Counted from the stretch's first letter, positions 1 through 5,348 are shown. The stretch is DNA of 5,368 bases from Candidatus Woesearchaeota archaeon CG10_big_fil_rev_8_21_14_0_10_36_11 (GCA_002762845.1 PCYB01000072.1:1-5368); one strand, 5' to 3'. Notes: generated from the letters alone by a model not told the origin. Translations and numbers: made by a program.

Positions 1-19
1 GCTTTTCTCAAAGCGAGAT

Positions 20-35
20 TTTGGCTAATGCCAAA
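20..35. other. Small perfect hairpin near left edge
   Basis: TTTGGC and GCCAAA form a six-base-pair perfect stem around a TAAT loop. A weaker TCTC/GAGA pairing lies just before it (6-9 with 15-18). No T-run follows, so it is not a typical terminator. It overlaps a short reading frame that is open from base 1 to a TAA at 49-51. That frame could be the tail of a gene lying to the left, but its 16 residues resemble nothing I recognise. The rest of 1-113 holds no other gene I can support. Such a short stem can occur by chance. Confidence 0.25.
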
Positions 36-82
36 TGTCTATTGCTCATAACTTTACACTGCCCGAAAGATACAAGGAAACC

Positions 83-90
83 ATTAAAAA
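83..90 (+). promoter_or_regulatory. TATA-like box for the DRG GTPase gene
   Basis: The octamer ATTAAAAA is centred about 27 bases before the ATG at 114. Archaeal TATA boxes usually sit about 25-27 bases before the transcription start, so this box would start the transcript at or next to the ATG. No Shine-Dalgarno sequence precedes the ATG, which agrees with a leaderless message. The box is only a partial match in an AT-rich background. Confidence 0.45.
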
Positions 91-113
91 CACCATTTTG
101 TTAATACACAATA

Positions 114-1211
114 ATGGTTGATTATTCAAAGAAGATTAAAGAATTGGAAGATGAACTACGGAAGACGAAGTATAACAAAGCAACTCAGGGACACATAGGT
201 ATTGTTAAAGCAAAGATTGCACAACTTAAACAACAACAGGAATCGCGTGTTCAGAAAAAAACTGGACGGTCGGAACATGGCTATTCTGTTCGGAAATCGG
301 GTGATGCATCAGTTTTGTTATTAGGGTTTCCGTCTTCAGGGAAGTCAACGTTGTTGAACAAATTAACAAATGCTGACTCGGAGGTCGGTGCGTACGAATT
401 TACAACTTTGTCAGTCGTTCCAGGAATGATGAATCATAAACAAGCAAAGATTCAAATTTTGGACGTTCCAGGTATTGTTTCTGGCGCGGCGTCTGGCCGA
501 GGTCGTGGGAAAGAAGTTCTTGCAGTTATACAAAATGCTGATATGGTGTTGGTAGTTGTTGACGTAACACATCCCGAACATTACCCCGCAATTTTGCGAG
601 AAGTGTGGGAAGCACGTATACGATTAAACAAAAAAAAGCCAGAAGTATTTATTAAAAAGAAATCTCAGGGGGGTATTCAGATTGGAAAAACAGTTCCATT
701 AGATATTGACGACGATACTATCAGAAAGGTTTTGAGGGAGTTTAAAGTTGTTAATGCAGACATTCTTATTCGTAGTCCAATTGATATAGATAGTCTCATT
801 GATTGTATTGAAGGAAATCGTAAATATTTGCCTTCAGTCGTTTGTATAACAAAAAGCGATCTTGTTTCAGTGTCTACCGTGTCAAGAGTGAAGAAAGAAC
901 TTAATGCTGACGTTATAATATCTGCTGAGCAGGATATCAACATTGAGTTGTTGAAAGAGATTATTTTCCAGAAACTAGATTTCATTCGGATATATATGAA
1001 AGAACCGCGTAAAGACGCTGATATGAACGAACCAATGATTATCTTTAGGAACGCTACCATTAAAGATGTGTGTGATAAAACCCATAAAGATTTTGCAAAA
1101 AAGTTTAAGTTTGCACGTGTGTGGGGACCATCAGCCAAATTTTCAGGTCAGAAACAAATGCTTAAACACATTCTTCGGGACGGAGATGTGCTCGAGATAC
1201 ATTTGAGGTAA
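114..1211 (+). CDS. drg: DRG family GTP-binding protein with TGS domain
   Basis: This is a translation-factor GTPase of the Obg/DRG class. Eukaryotic DRG proteins bind ribosomes and are thought to help stalled translation; the archaeal homologue is presumed to act similarly in the cytoplasm. The 365-residue length is normal for the family. Residues 1-60 are charged and probably a helical coiled region. The G domain shows G1 GFPSSGKST (71-79), G2 Thr97-Thr98, G3 DVPG (117-120), G4 TKSD (246-249) and G5 around ISAE (269-272). Ile121 follows DVPG where Ras-type GTPases carry Gln, as is normal for this class. The DRG-specific insertion lies roughly at 170-240. A TGS domain fills about 288-365, with the typical WGPSAKFSGQ stretch (337-346) and a GDVLEIH ending. 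The ATG at 114 is chosen because the family N-terminus begins there and a TATA-like box sits 27 bases upstream; no ribosome binding site is visible. It converges on the next gene with a 43-base gap that contains no strong oligo-T terminator. Confidence 0.95.
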   Translation: MVDYSKKIKELEDELRKTKYNKATQGHIGIVKAKIAQLKQQQESRVQKKTGRSEHGYSVRKSGDASVLLLGFPSSGKSTLLNKLTNADSEVGAYEFTTLSVVPGMMNHKQAKIQILDVPGIVSGAASGRGRGKEVLAVIQNADMVLVVVDVTHPEHYPAILREVWEARIRLNKKKPEVFIKKKSQGGIQIGKTVPLDIDDDTIRKVLREFKVVNADILIRSPIDIDSLIDCIEGNRKYLPSVVCITKSDLVSVSTVSRVKKELNADVIISAEQDINIELLKEIIFQKLDFIRIYMKEPRKDADMNEPMIIFRNATIKDVCDKTHKDFAKKFKFARVWGPSAKFSGQKQMLKHILRDGDVLEIHLR

Positions 1212-1254
1212 ACGAATGATATTTTGTATAACCTATTTCATCCAAAGTTAATTC

Positions 1255-2142
1255 TCATAATCTATCCAACCAATCTTTCTTTAGTTTAAACCCTTCCATC
1301 CGAGCTAATTTACTAATAGCTTTATCGAAACAACTGCCATACTGGGCGGCTTTCTTTTTGCGCCATGCAAACTCGCCCAAGAACTCTTCTGCAACTTCTC
1401 TCAGAATAACTTTCTTTTTTCCGTCAACCAATTTCCACTCTGACGGCAATGTCATTGCAAACTCAATAAGTTCTTTATCCAAAAACGGCGTACGTACAGT
1501 AATATCCAAGTTCTTTGCCAATGTACAATCTCGGACCAAATCACGCGACCACATATTCTTCAATCCAGACCAACATTCTTCACAGACGTCCTTTGCCTTT
1601 TCGTGTCGTTCATACCCCGCAAATATCTCTTCACTTCCAAGACCACTGAAAAAATAGTTTGTACCCTGATCAATCCCAAGCATTGCTGCTGCAACGACGA
1701 CTGAACCAACACCAACATTCACAACATCCGTTTTATCAACATTTTTTAACATAGAAACTGTTTTTGTAATAATTTCTTTCGCTTCTTGAACATCAAATAC
1801 TTTGTATCGTAATTCAAACCCTAACATTTTCGCAGCACGTTTAGCTTCAATAATATCTTCTGGTTCCTTAGTTCCGTCTTGAAATCCTACTGTGTAACAC
1901 ACAAAATTAGCTTTTAACAATGTACAGGCAGATGCAATAAATGTACTATCAACACCCCCTGAAAAGAATATGCCAAATTTACCTATTGGTAATCTTTTTC
2001 TGACAGCGGAAAGTAACAATATTCTCAATTCTTTCTTTGCATCTTCTTTAGAACCAGTATACTTTTCTTTTCTCAGATCGTCGATAATGGTTCCCCATTC
2101 ACGCTTCTTGATAAGCCCGTTCTTTTCCCATAATTCTTGCAT
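1255..2142 (-). CDS. ASNSD1-like PP-loop synthetase (asparagine synthase superfamily, no glutaminase domain)
   Basis: This 295-residue protein is an ATP pyrophosphatase-fold synthetase related to the C-terminal half of asparagine synthetase B. The PP-loop is SGGVDST (61-67). A second active-site loop reads FSGLGSEEIFAGYERH (165-180). RTPFLDKELIEFAMTLP (217-233) and KKVILRE (243-249) match the conserved synthetase core, and RKKKAAQYGS (261-270) matches the C-terminal segment. The N-terminal Cys2-nucleophile glutaminase domain is absent, so any nitrogen would have to be free ammonia or come from a partner. In asparagine synthetases the second loop is SGEGSDE with an essential Glu (Glu348 in E. 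coli numbering, from memory); here the position is Leu168. The GYxRH motif, the SRDLxRD segment (199-205) and the QYGS segment recall eukaryotic ASNSD1, whose function is not established. Asparagine synthesis is therefore not safe to assume. The ATG at 2142 lies 26 bases from the shared TATA box, with no ribosome binding site, suggesting a leaderless transcript. The superfamily is certain; the substrate is unknown. Confidence 0.88.
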   Translation of the reverse strand: MQELWEKNGLIKKREWGTIIDDLRKEKYTGSKEDAKKELRILLLSAVRKRLPIGKFGIFFSGGVDSTFIASACTLLKANFVCYTVGFQDGTKEPEDIIEAKRAAKMLGFELRYKVFDVQEAKEIITKTVSMLKNVDKTDVVNVGVGSVVVAAAMLGIDQGTNYFFSGLGSEEIFAGYERHEKAKDVCEECWSGLKNMWSRDLVRDCTLAKNLDITVRTPFLDKELIEFAMTLPSEWKLVDGKKKVILREVAEEFLGEFAWRKKKAAQYGSCFDKAISKLARMEGFKLKKDWLDRL

Positions 2143-2163
2143 ATCTCGTTAATTTCCCATAAA

Positions 2164-2171
2164 TTTATAAA
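2164..2171. promoter_or_regulatory. Shared palindromic TATA box for divergent genes
   Basis: TTTATAAA is a perfect palindrome in the 51-base gap (2143-2193) between two divergent start codons. Its centre lies about 25.5 bases from the ATG at 2142 on the minus strand and 26.5 bases from the ATG at 2194 on the plus strand. This is the normal archaeal spacing from TATA box to transcription start, so one box could serve both genes, each with a leaderless transcript. The minus-strand decamer ATTTTATAAA recurs in the pcna promoter (5341-5350). A second AT-rich stretch at 2178-2186 is too close to the plus-strand ATG to be its TATA box. Confidence 0.65.
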
Positions 2172-2193
2172 ATTATACTTTAAAAACAAGAAG

Positions 2194-2865
2194 ATGAAAC
2201 TTGCAGTCTTATTTACGGGTGGGAAAGATAGCACGTACGCGCTGTACCGGGCACAGAAACAAGACCATGAAATCACTTGTTTAATAACAATACACTCAAT
2301 AAATCCCGATTCGTACATGTTTCACACGCCTGCTATCGAAATCACTGAACTACAAGCAGAATCAATGAATTTACCACATATTCTCGGTTCTACTGAAGGA
2401 AAGAAAGAAGAAGAATTGGTTGATTTGAAAGAGCTTATTATTGCTGCTAAAAGTATATTTGAATTCGAAGGTGTTATTACTGGTGCCCTTTTTTCTGAGT
2501 ATCAAAGTAGCAGAATACAAACAATTTGTAATTCATTAAAATTGGAATGTATTAATCCTTTATGGCACAAAAAACAGGAGGATGAAATGCAAGAATTGTT
2601 AAATCATGAGTTCAAAATAATCTTTACTGCTATTGCTGCAGAGGGTCTCGACAAATCATGGTTAAACAGAGTTATTACACAAGATGATTTAGAAACGCTG
2701 AAACAAAAAGTTATGATAAATGTCGCTGGCGAGGGCGGCGAGTTTGAATCGCTTGTTATTGATTGTCCATTGTTTGAAAAGGAAGTTGTAATTGAAGATT
2801 TTGAGATTACAGAAGAGAGCAAGAATACGGCAAGGATGGTTATAAAGAAAGCAAGATTACAATGA
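2194..2865 (+). CDS. dph6: Diphthine--ammonia ligase (ATP pyrophosphatase, Dph6 family)
   Basis: Dph6 catalyses the last step of diphthamide synthesis, the ATP-dependent amidation of diphthine on a histidine of elongation factor 2, in the cytoplasm. The 223-residue product begins directly with the PP-loop strand and has FTGGKDST at 7-14. It also carries GALFSEYQSSRI (97-108), PLWHKKQ (122-128) and NVAGEGGEFESLV (176-188) followed by DCPLF (190-194), the characteristic C-terminal signature of this family. The length is normal for archaeal Dph6. The reading frame extends 19 codons upstream to 2137, but that extension is Lys-rich, crosses the promoter and runs into the divergent gene. The ATG at 2194 is preferred because it lies 26 bases after the TATA box and puts the PP-loop at the N-terminus as in homologues. 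It is the first gene of a two-gene unit and overlaps ribL by ATGA. Other Dph1-Dph5 pathway genes are not in the window. Confidence 0.92.
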   Translation: MKLAVLFTGGKDSTYALYRAQKQDHEITCLITIHSINPDSYMFHTPAIEITELQAESMNLPHILGSTEGKKEEELVDLKELIIAAKSIFEFEGVITGALFSEYQSSRIQTICNSLKLECINPLWHKKQEDEMQELLNHEFKIIFTAIAAEGLDKSWLNRVITQDDLETLKQKVMINVAGEGGEFESLVIDCPLFEKEVVIEDFEITEESKNTARMVIKKARLQ

Positions 2866-3266
2866 CAACAGTAATGTGTTTCGGAACGTTTGACATACTT
2901 CATTTAGGTCATATTAATTATTTTCAGCAAGCAAAAATGTTAGGAGACCTGCTTATCGTTGTTATTGCGCGGGATGCAACAAAACAACATCTTAACAAAA
3001 AAACACTGTTCTCAGAAAATGAAAGGGTAGAATTGGTACAAGCAATTTCATGTGTTACTAAAGTTGTTTTAGGAGATACCAAAGACCATCTTAAAGTAAT
3101 TGAAAATGAAAAACCAGACTTCCTCTGTTTAGGGTACGATCAAGATATTAAAGAAACAGTTCTTCACAAAATGTTAATGGAACGCAATCTCTTTCCTAAA
3201 ATTGTGAGAATGAAACCCTATAAAGAAAATAAATATAAAAGCAGTATAATTAAAAAAATAAAATAA
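2862..3266 (+). CDS. ribL: Archaeal FAD synthetase (RibL-type nucleotidyltransferase)
   Basis: This 134-residue cytidylyltransferase-like protein most likely transfers AMP from ATP to FMN to make FAD. The nucleotide-binding motif GTFDILHLGH spans residues 8-17, with the HxGH signature at 14-17. ARD (36-38), ENERVELV (52-59), the LGD segment (70-72) and LGYDQDI (90-96) follow in the order seen in archaeal RibL proteins. The C-terminal KSSIIKKI (126-133) takes the place of the ISTT/SSxII motif. GYDQ favours FAD synthetase over glycerol-3-phosphate cytidylyltransferase, though the window alone does not prove the substrate. The ATG overlaps the dph6 stop in the sequence ATGA and no clear Shine-Dalgarno precedes it, so translation may depend on re-initiation after dph6. 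The last codons are an A-rich run whose opposite strand is a T-rich tract that may end the facing dsbA-like gene. It is slightly short for the family, usually about 140-150 residues. Confidence 0.88.
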   Translation: MTTVMCFGTFDILHLGHINYFQQAKMLGDLLIVVIARDATKQHLNKKTLFSENERVELVQAISCVTKVVLGDTKDHLKVIENEKPDFLCLGYDQDIKETVLHKMLMERNLFPKIVRMKPYKENKYKSSIIKKIK

Positions 3267-3270
3267 AAAT
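3251..3270 (-). terminator. Oligo-T terminator of the dsbA-like gene
   Basis: Read on the minus strand, the sequence just after the dsbA-like stop contains runs of five, four and seven T residues separated by single A residues. Archaeal transcription ends at such T-tracts without needing a hairpin. Most of the tract lies inside the last codons of the convergent ribL gene, so the two transcripts probably overlap at their 3' ends. For ribL the plus strand offers only short T runs (3275-3278). Confidence 0.55.
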
Positions 3271-3276
3271 TTGGTT

Positions 3277-4029
3277 TTATTGTAATGCCGCTTCTATTAC
3301 CTGTTCAAATACTGAAAATGGTTGTGCACCACTTACCAAGTTTCCATTTATGAAAAATGCAGGAGTTCCCTGTACACCGGCACGTTGTCCATCAAGGAAA
3401 TCTTGCTGAATTTCAGACGCCATTGCTCCCGTATCTAAACATGTGTTAAACATGGCAGTATTCAAACCAAGATTCAAAGCAAACTTCTTAAATGATGTAA
3501 CGCCACCCTCAACACCGTTTTCAAACAACGCATTATGCATTTCGTAGTACTTGCCTTGTTCACCAGCACACTCTGCAGCTTCTGCAGCTTTCTGAGCTTG
3601 TTGATGGAAACTTAACGGGAAATCTCTAAAAATCAATTTTACTTTTCCTGTGTCGACGTATTGCGTTTCGATTTGCTGTAATGTTTGTGCATAGAATCGT
3701 GCACAGAACGGACATTCATAGTCACTAAATTCAACAATAGTTATTGGAGCATTAGAACTTCCCAATACAGCATCGTCATCGATAAGTGTGTCCATATCAA
3801 CGATTGGTGCAGTTGGTTGCGTGTCAGGCACGTCAGGGATGACTAGCTCATCTGCTGAAATTCCGCCAAGACTATTGAGCTGAAATGCAATTATTACCAA
3901 AAGGATAACTTGGACAAGAGCTACAAATACTAATTGTCGCAATGTCTTATACACTTTAGATTGGCCTTTCGATGCATTTTCTTTATGTGGTTCTTTTGTA
4001 TGTTCATGAGTTTCATAAGTTTCTGTCAT
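3277..4029 (-). CDS. Membrane-anchored DsbA-like thiol-disulfide oxidoreductase
   Basis: This 250-residue protein is predicted to be held in the membrane by one N-terminal helix, with a thioredoxin-fold domain outside the cell, where it would form or shuffle disulfides. Residues 1-32 are a His/Glu/Lys-rich cytoplasmic tail, about 33-52 a hydrophobic anchor, and 53-88 an acidic, Pro-rich linker. The thioredoxin domain follows. It has the redox motif CPFC (106-109) in a DYECPFCARF context and the cis-proline in GTPAFFING (221-229). Further cysteines at 154 (AAECAGE) and 197 occupy positions common in the Thioredoxin_4/BdbD-like group and might form a second disulfide. The frame can be extended to a TTG at 4056, but the ATG at 4029 follows a perfect AAGGAGGT at an eight-base distance and is clearly the start. 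No DsbB or VKOR partner is present. By eye, the central part of the gene is richer in G+C than neighbouring pcna. The exact role (oxidase or isomerase) cannot be told from sequence. Confidence 0.9.
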   Translation of the reverse strand: MTETYETHEHTKEPHKENASKGQSKVYKTLRQLVFVALVQVILLVIIAFQLNSLGGISADELVIPDVPDTQPTAPIVDMDTLIDDDAVLGSSNAPITIVEFSDYECPFCARFYAQTLQQIETQYVDTGKVKLIFRDFPLSFHQQAQKAAEAAECAGEQGKYYEMHNALFENGVEGGVTSFKKFALNLGLNTAMFNTCLDTGAMASEIQQDFLDGQRAGVQGTPAFFINGNLVSGAQPFSVFEQVIEAALQ

Positions 4030-4037
4030 GGTTACCC

Positions 4038-4045
4038 ACCTCCTT
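4038..4045 (-). promoter_or_regulatory. Perfect Shine-Dalgarno of the dsbA-like gene
   Basis: AAGGAGGT on the minus strand is a perfect match to the 16S anti-Shine-Dalgarno sequence and lies eight bases before the ATG at 4029. It decides that start over the upstream TTG at 4056. It contrasts with the genes at 114, 2142 and 2194, which show no such site. Confidence 0.85.
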
Positions 4046-4063
4046 GTACTATACAAAAACCCC

Positions 4064-4078
4064 TTTTATATATATATT
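4064..4078 (-). promoter_or_regulatory. TATA box tract of the dsbA-like gene
   Basis: On the minus strand, AATATATATATAAAA is a long alternating TATA tract. A box centred at 4068-4073 would place the transcript start at about 4042-4047, on or just before the Shine-Dalgarno sequence. The message would then have a very short leader of about 13-18 bases. The alternating run makes the exact register uncertain. Confidence 0.55.
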
Positions 4079-4101
4079 GTGGTCATAGAATCAGTGCCTA
4101 T

Positions 4102-4109
4102 TATATTAA
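4102..4109 (+). promoter_or_regulatory. Possible TATA box for a small plus-strand transcript
   Basis: TATATTAA lies with its centre about 26 bases before an ATG at 4132, the same spacing seen for the leaderless genes in this window. The region is AT-rich, so the match may be accidental. It would be divergent from the dsbA-like promoter. Confidence 0.25.
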
Positions 4110-4131
4110 ATTGAGAGGTTTATTCGTAACA

Positions 4132-4290
4132 ATGCATACTCCATCCAAAGAACAAAGCCAAAGTACATTACCTAAAAAAGCTTGTTTAATGGAAAAATAT
4201 AAACACTTACTCGTTACTAATCACATTCTCTGTAATATGGCACGCATGTACGTTTTTAGGTTTAAATATTTTTCTTTTATAATATGTTAA
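4132..4290 (+). CDS. Doubtful small ORF, unrecognised
   Basis: The frame runs 52 codons from the ATG at 4132. The first 25 residues are polar and basic; the end is hydrophobic and contains two of the three Cys residues. I recognise no family. Its second half (4207-4290) lies antisense to the 3' end of the PQ-loop gene, so that part of its composition may simply mirror that gene. The only support is a TATA-like box at leaderless spacing and a location in the longest gene-free gap of the window (4030-4206). A non-coding transcript, or nothing at all, is equally possible. Confidence 0.15.
   Translation: MHTPSKEQSQSTLPKKACLMEKYKHLLVTNHILCNMARMYVFRFKYFSFIIC
4174..4179 (-). terminator. Oligo-T terminator after the PQ-loop gene
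   Basis: A run of six T residues on the minus strand lies about 28 bases after the PQ-loop stop codon, and a five-T run sits slightly nearer (around 4194-4198). This is a plausible archaeal terminator for the pcna and PQ-loop transcript ahead of the dsbA-like promoter. Confidence 0.4.
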
Positions 4291-4530
4291 AAATATAATG
4301 ATATATATCTCTGCAGTTATTATCCCTAATAGATATTTAAATATTAATGGTGGCTGGTGTATCATATACGCATAAATCAATGCAATAATATTTGCGGCAA
4401 GGTACGAAATAAATAATAATAAACTAACCCCTTTTGTGTCTTTTAGTTTTATAGTTTTAATAATTTGGGGAATCAACATTACAGAAAATAAAAACGTCGC
4501 AATCCATCCTAACAATTGTGTTGTATCCAT
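4207..4530 (-). CDS. SemiSWEET-like PQ-loop membrane protein
   Basis: This 107-residue protein has three predicted membrane helices at about 5-23, 38-57 and 62-84, the half-SWEET layout that dimerises to form a sugar channel or transporter. The PQ motif is at 21-22 in LIPQIIKTIK, followed by the short cytoplasmic KDTKGVS loop. A gapless comparison from memory with Leptospira SemiSWEET puts Ala50 and Tyr66 where the sugar-binding Trp48 and Asn64 lie, so the transported substrate may be something else. A polar tail of about 20 residues beyond helix 3 (HACHITENV at 95-103) is longer than usual. A TTG start at 4545 is possible, but the ATG at 4530 gives the usual family N-terminus. No clear Shine-Dalgarno precedes it. 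It follows pcna after 24 bases in the same direction and may be co-transcribed, or use the TATA-like box over the pcna stop. The fold is confident; the function is not. Confidence 0.82.
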   Translation of the reverse strand: MDTTQLLGWIATFLFSVMLIPQIIKTIKLKDTKGVSLLLFISYLAANIIALIYAYMIHQPPLIFKYLLGIITAEIYIIIFLTYYKRKIFKPKNVHACHITENVISNE

Positions 4531-4550
4531 ATTTATTAATTCCAAAATAC

Positions 4551-4558
4551 TATTTTAA
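4551..4558 (-). promoter_or_regulatory. Possible internal TATA box overlapping the pcna stop
   Basis: TTAAAATA on the minus strand overlaps the TAA stop of pcna and lies about 25 bases before the ATG at 4530. It could start a leaderless transcript for the PQ-loop gene independent of pcna. It is a weak box in AT-rich DNA. Confidence 0.3.
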
Positions 4559-5301
4559 TCGTTATCGACTCTTGGGGCAAGAATAAAGCTAAGCAACACT
4601 CTGTCAGTAACTTTGTATTCCAATTTCATTGGATAATCCGTATTAAAGTATATTGTAACGTTGTCCGATAATTTCCCTCCTGAGATCATCTTCTTAAGGT
4701 ACTCTAACGAATATTTTGCTTTAGAATTGTCTTCCGATTCTGTTGTAATAATAGTTCTTTCATTTGATTTTATTTCAATGAACGCTTTTGATAAATCACC
4801 CTCCGCTTTTACGGAAAGCTGATCTTTCTTCCCAAGAAATGTAACGGACTCTGCAACTACACTAACATCTTCTATTGCTTCTGCAAGTGTTGCTGAATCT
4901 GTTTGTATATTAATAGGAAATGTTAAATCTGGAACTCGTTGTTCTTTATGTTCTATCTCTAATGTAGGAATAGAAAATGATCGTGTTGTATTACTCTTAA
5001 GCTGAATCTTTAATTTGTTATCTTCTGTTGTTTCAAGAGTAAGGACATCATCACTTTTTGCTCTTCGTAAGATTTGTTTCAGATTTGCCAAGTTTATTGC
5101 AATTTCTTCTCCTTCTTGCACAGTATATTCTGTAAAACAACTACTGAACAGTTCAAAATTTACCATAGCAACATTTGCGGGATCCATAGCAACAAGTTTT
5201 AAGCCATTTTTCCCTACTTTAAACGTCGCTTCCGTTACAAGTTCAGAGATAATAGAGATACTATCTTTAAAATATCGTGGTTCAGCTAGGACTAATTTCA
5301 T
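4555..5301 (-). CDS. pcn: DNA polymerase sliding clamp (PCNA)
   Basis: This is the replication clamp, a ring-forming trimer that encircles DNA and tethers polymerase, FEN1, ligase and other PIP-box proteins. At 248 residues it has the standard archaeal length and is complete. The N-terminal domain shows the signature GLKLVAMDPANVAMVNFEL (33-51). The interdomain connecting loop is at about 117-131, and the second domain carries the EDVSVVAESVTF segment (144-155). The C-terminus ends LAPRVDND (241-248), the strand and tail that help form the PIP-box pocket. Lys and Arg on the inner helices (for example KQILRRAK, 75-82) fit DNA contact. The ATG at 5301 is the usual family start; an SD-like GGAGAGGGG lies nine bases upstream and a TATA box about 43 bases upstream. 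It is the first gene of a likely unit with the PQ-loop gene. It is the only PCNA in the window, so a homotrimer is expected unless paralogues exist elsewhere. Confidence 0.97.
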   Translation of the reverse strand: MKLVLAEPRYFKDSISIISELVTEATFKVGKNGLKLVAMDPANVAMVNFELFSSCFTEYTVQEGEEIAINLANLKQILRRAKSDDVLTLETTEDNKLKIQLKSNTTRSFSIPTLEIEHKEQRVPDLTFPINIQTDSATLAEAIEDVSVVAESVTFLGKKDQLSVKAEGDLSKAFIEIKSNERTIITTESEDNSKAKYSLEYLKKMISGGKLSDNVTIYFNTDYPMKLEYKVTDRVLLSFILAPRVDND

Positions 5302-5310
5302 GGTATTGGA

Positions 5311-5319
5311 CCCCTCTCC
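5311..5319 (-). promoter_or_regulatory. SD-like ribosome binding site of pcna
   Basis: GGAGAGGGG on the minus strand ends nine bases before the ATG at 5301. It is a partial match to AGGAGGTGA, with GGAG or GAGG as the pairing core. It sits at the very start of the predicted transcript. Confidence 0.55.
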
Positions 5320-5340
5320 GTAGTTTCAGAGCTGAATTTC

Positions 5341-5348
5341 TTTATAAA
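5341..5348 (-). promoter_or_regulatory. TATA box of pcna
   Basis: TTTATAAA, within the minus-strand decamer ATTTTATAAA, is centred about 43 bases before the pcna ATG. It would start transcription near 5318, giving a leader of about 17 bases that begins at the SD-like site. The same decamer occurs in the shared promoter at 2164-2173. Because the octamer is palindromic, a divergent gene starting just past the right edge is possible, but none can be seen. Confidence 0.6.

Noticed and set aside
677..1138. Minus-strand open frame opposite the DRG GTPase
   Set aside because: It lies wholly within a gene with a full set of GTPase motifs, and its low-complexity Ser/Ile composition is that of an antisense shadow.
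2137..2193. 19-codon N-terminal extension of dph6 from an ATG at 2137
   Set aside because: It overlaps the divergent gene's start, runs through the TATA box and adds a Lys-rich stretch ahead of the PP-loop strand that begins Dph6 proteins.
2604..2903. Minus-strand open frame opposite the dph6 end
   Set aside because: It mirrors the coding frame of dph6, has no recognisable motif and no promoter or ribosome binding site.
2862..3266. Glycerol-3-phosphate cytidylyltransferase as the identity of the small HxGH protein
   Set aside because: The LGYDQ motif, with the overall order of motifs, fits archaeal FAD synthetase better; the alternative stays possible but less likely.
3572..3589. Perfect tandem repeat of TCTGCAGCT (two copies)
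   Set aside because: It simply encodes the Ala/Glu-rich helix KAAEAAE of the DsbA-like protein and has no further copies.
4030..4056. TTG start nine codons upstream for the dsbA-like gene
   Set aside because: The perfect Shine-Dalgarno lies inside this extension and is correctly spaced for the ATG at 4029.
4068..4077. (TA)n tract as a microsatellite repeat
   Set aside because: It is short and sits exactly where the TATA box of the dsbA-like gene is expected.
4234..4245. HACH in the PQ-loop protein tail as a haem or metal site
   Set aside because: It is not CxxCH, there is one cysteine only, and no supporting residues are evident.
4531..4545. TTG start five codons upstream for the PQ-loop gene
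   Set aside because: There is no ribosome binding site, and the ATG at 4530 gives the usual short N-terminus before helix 1.
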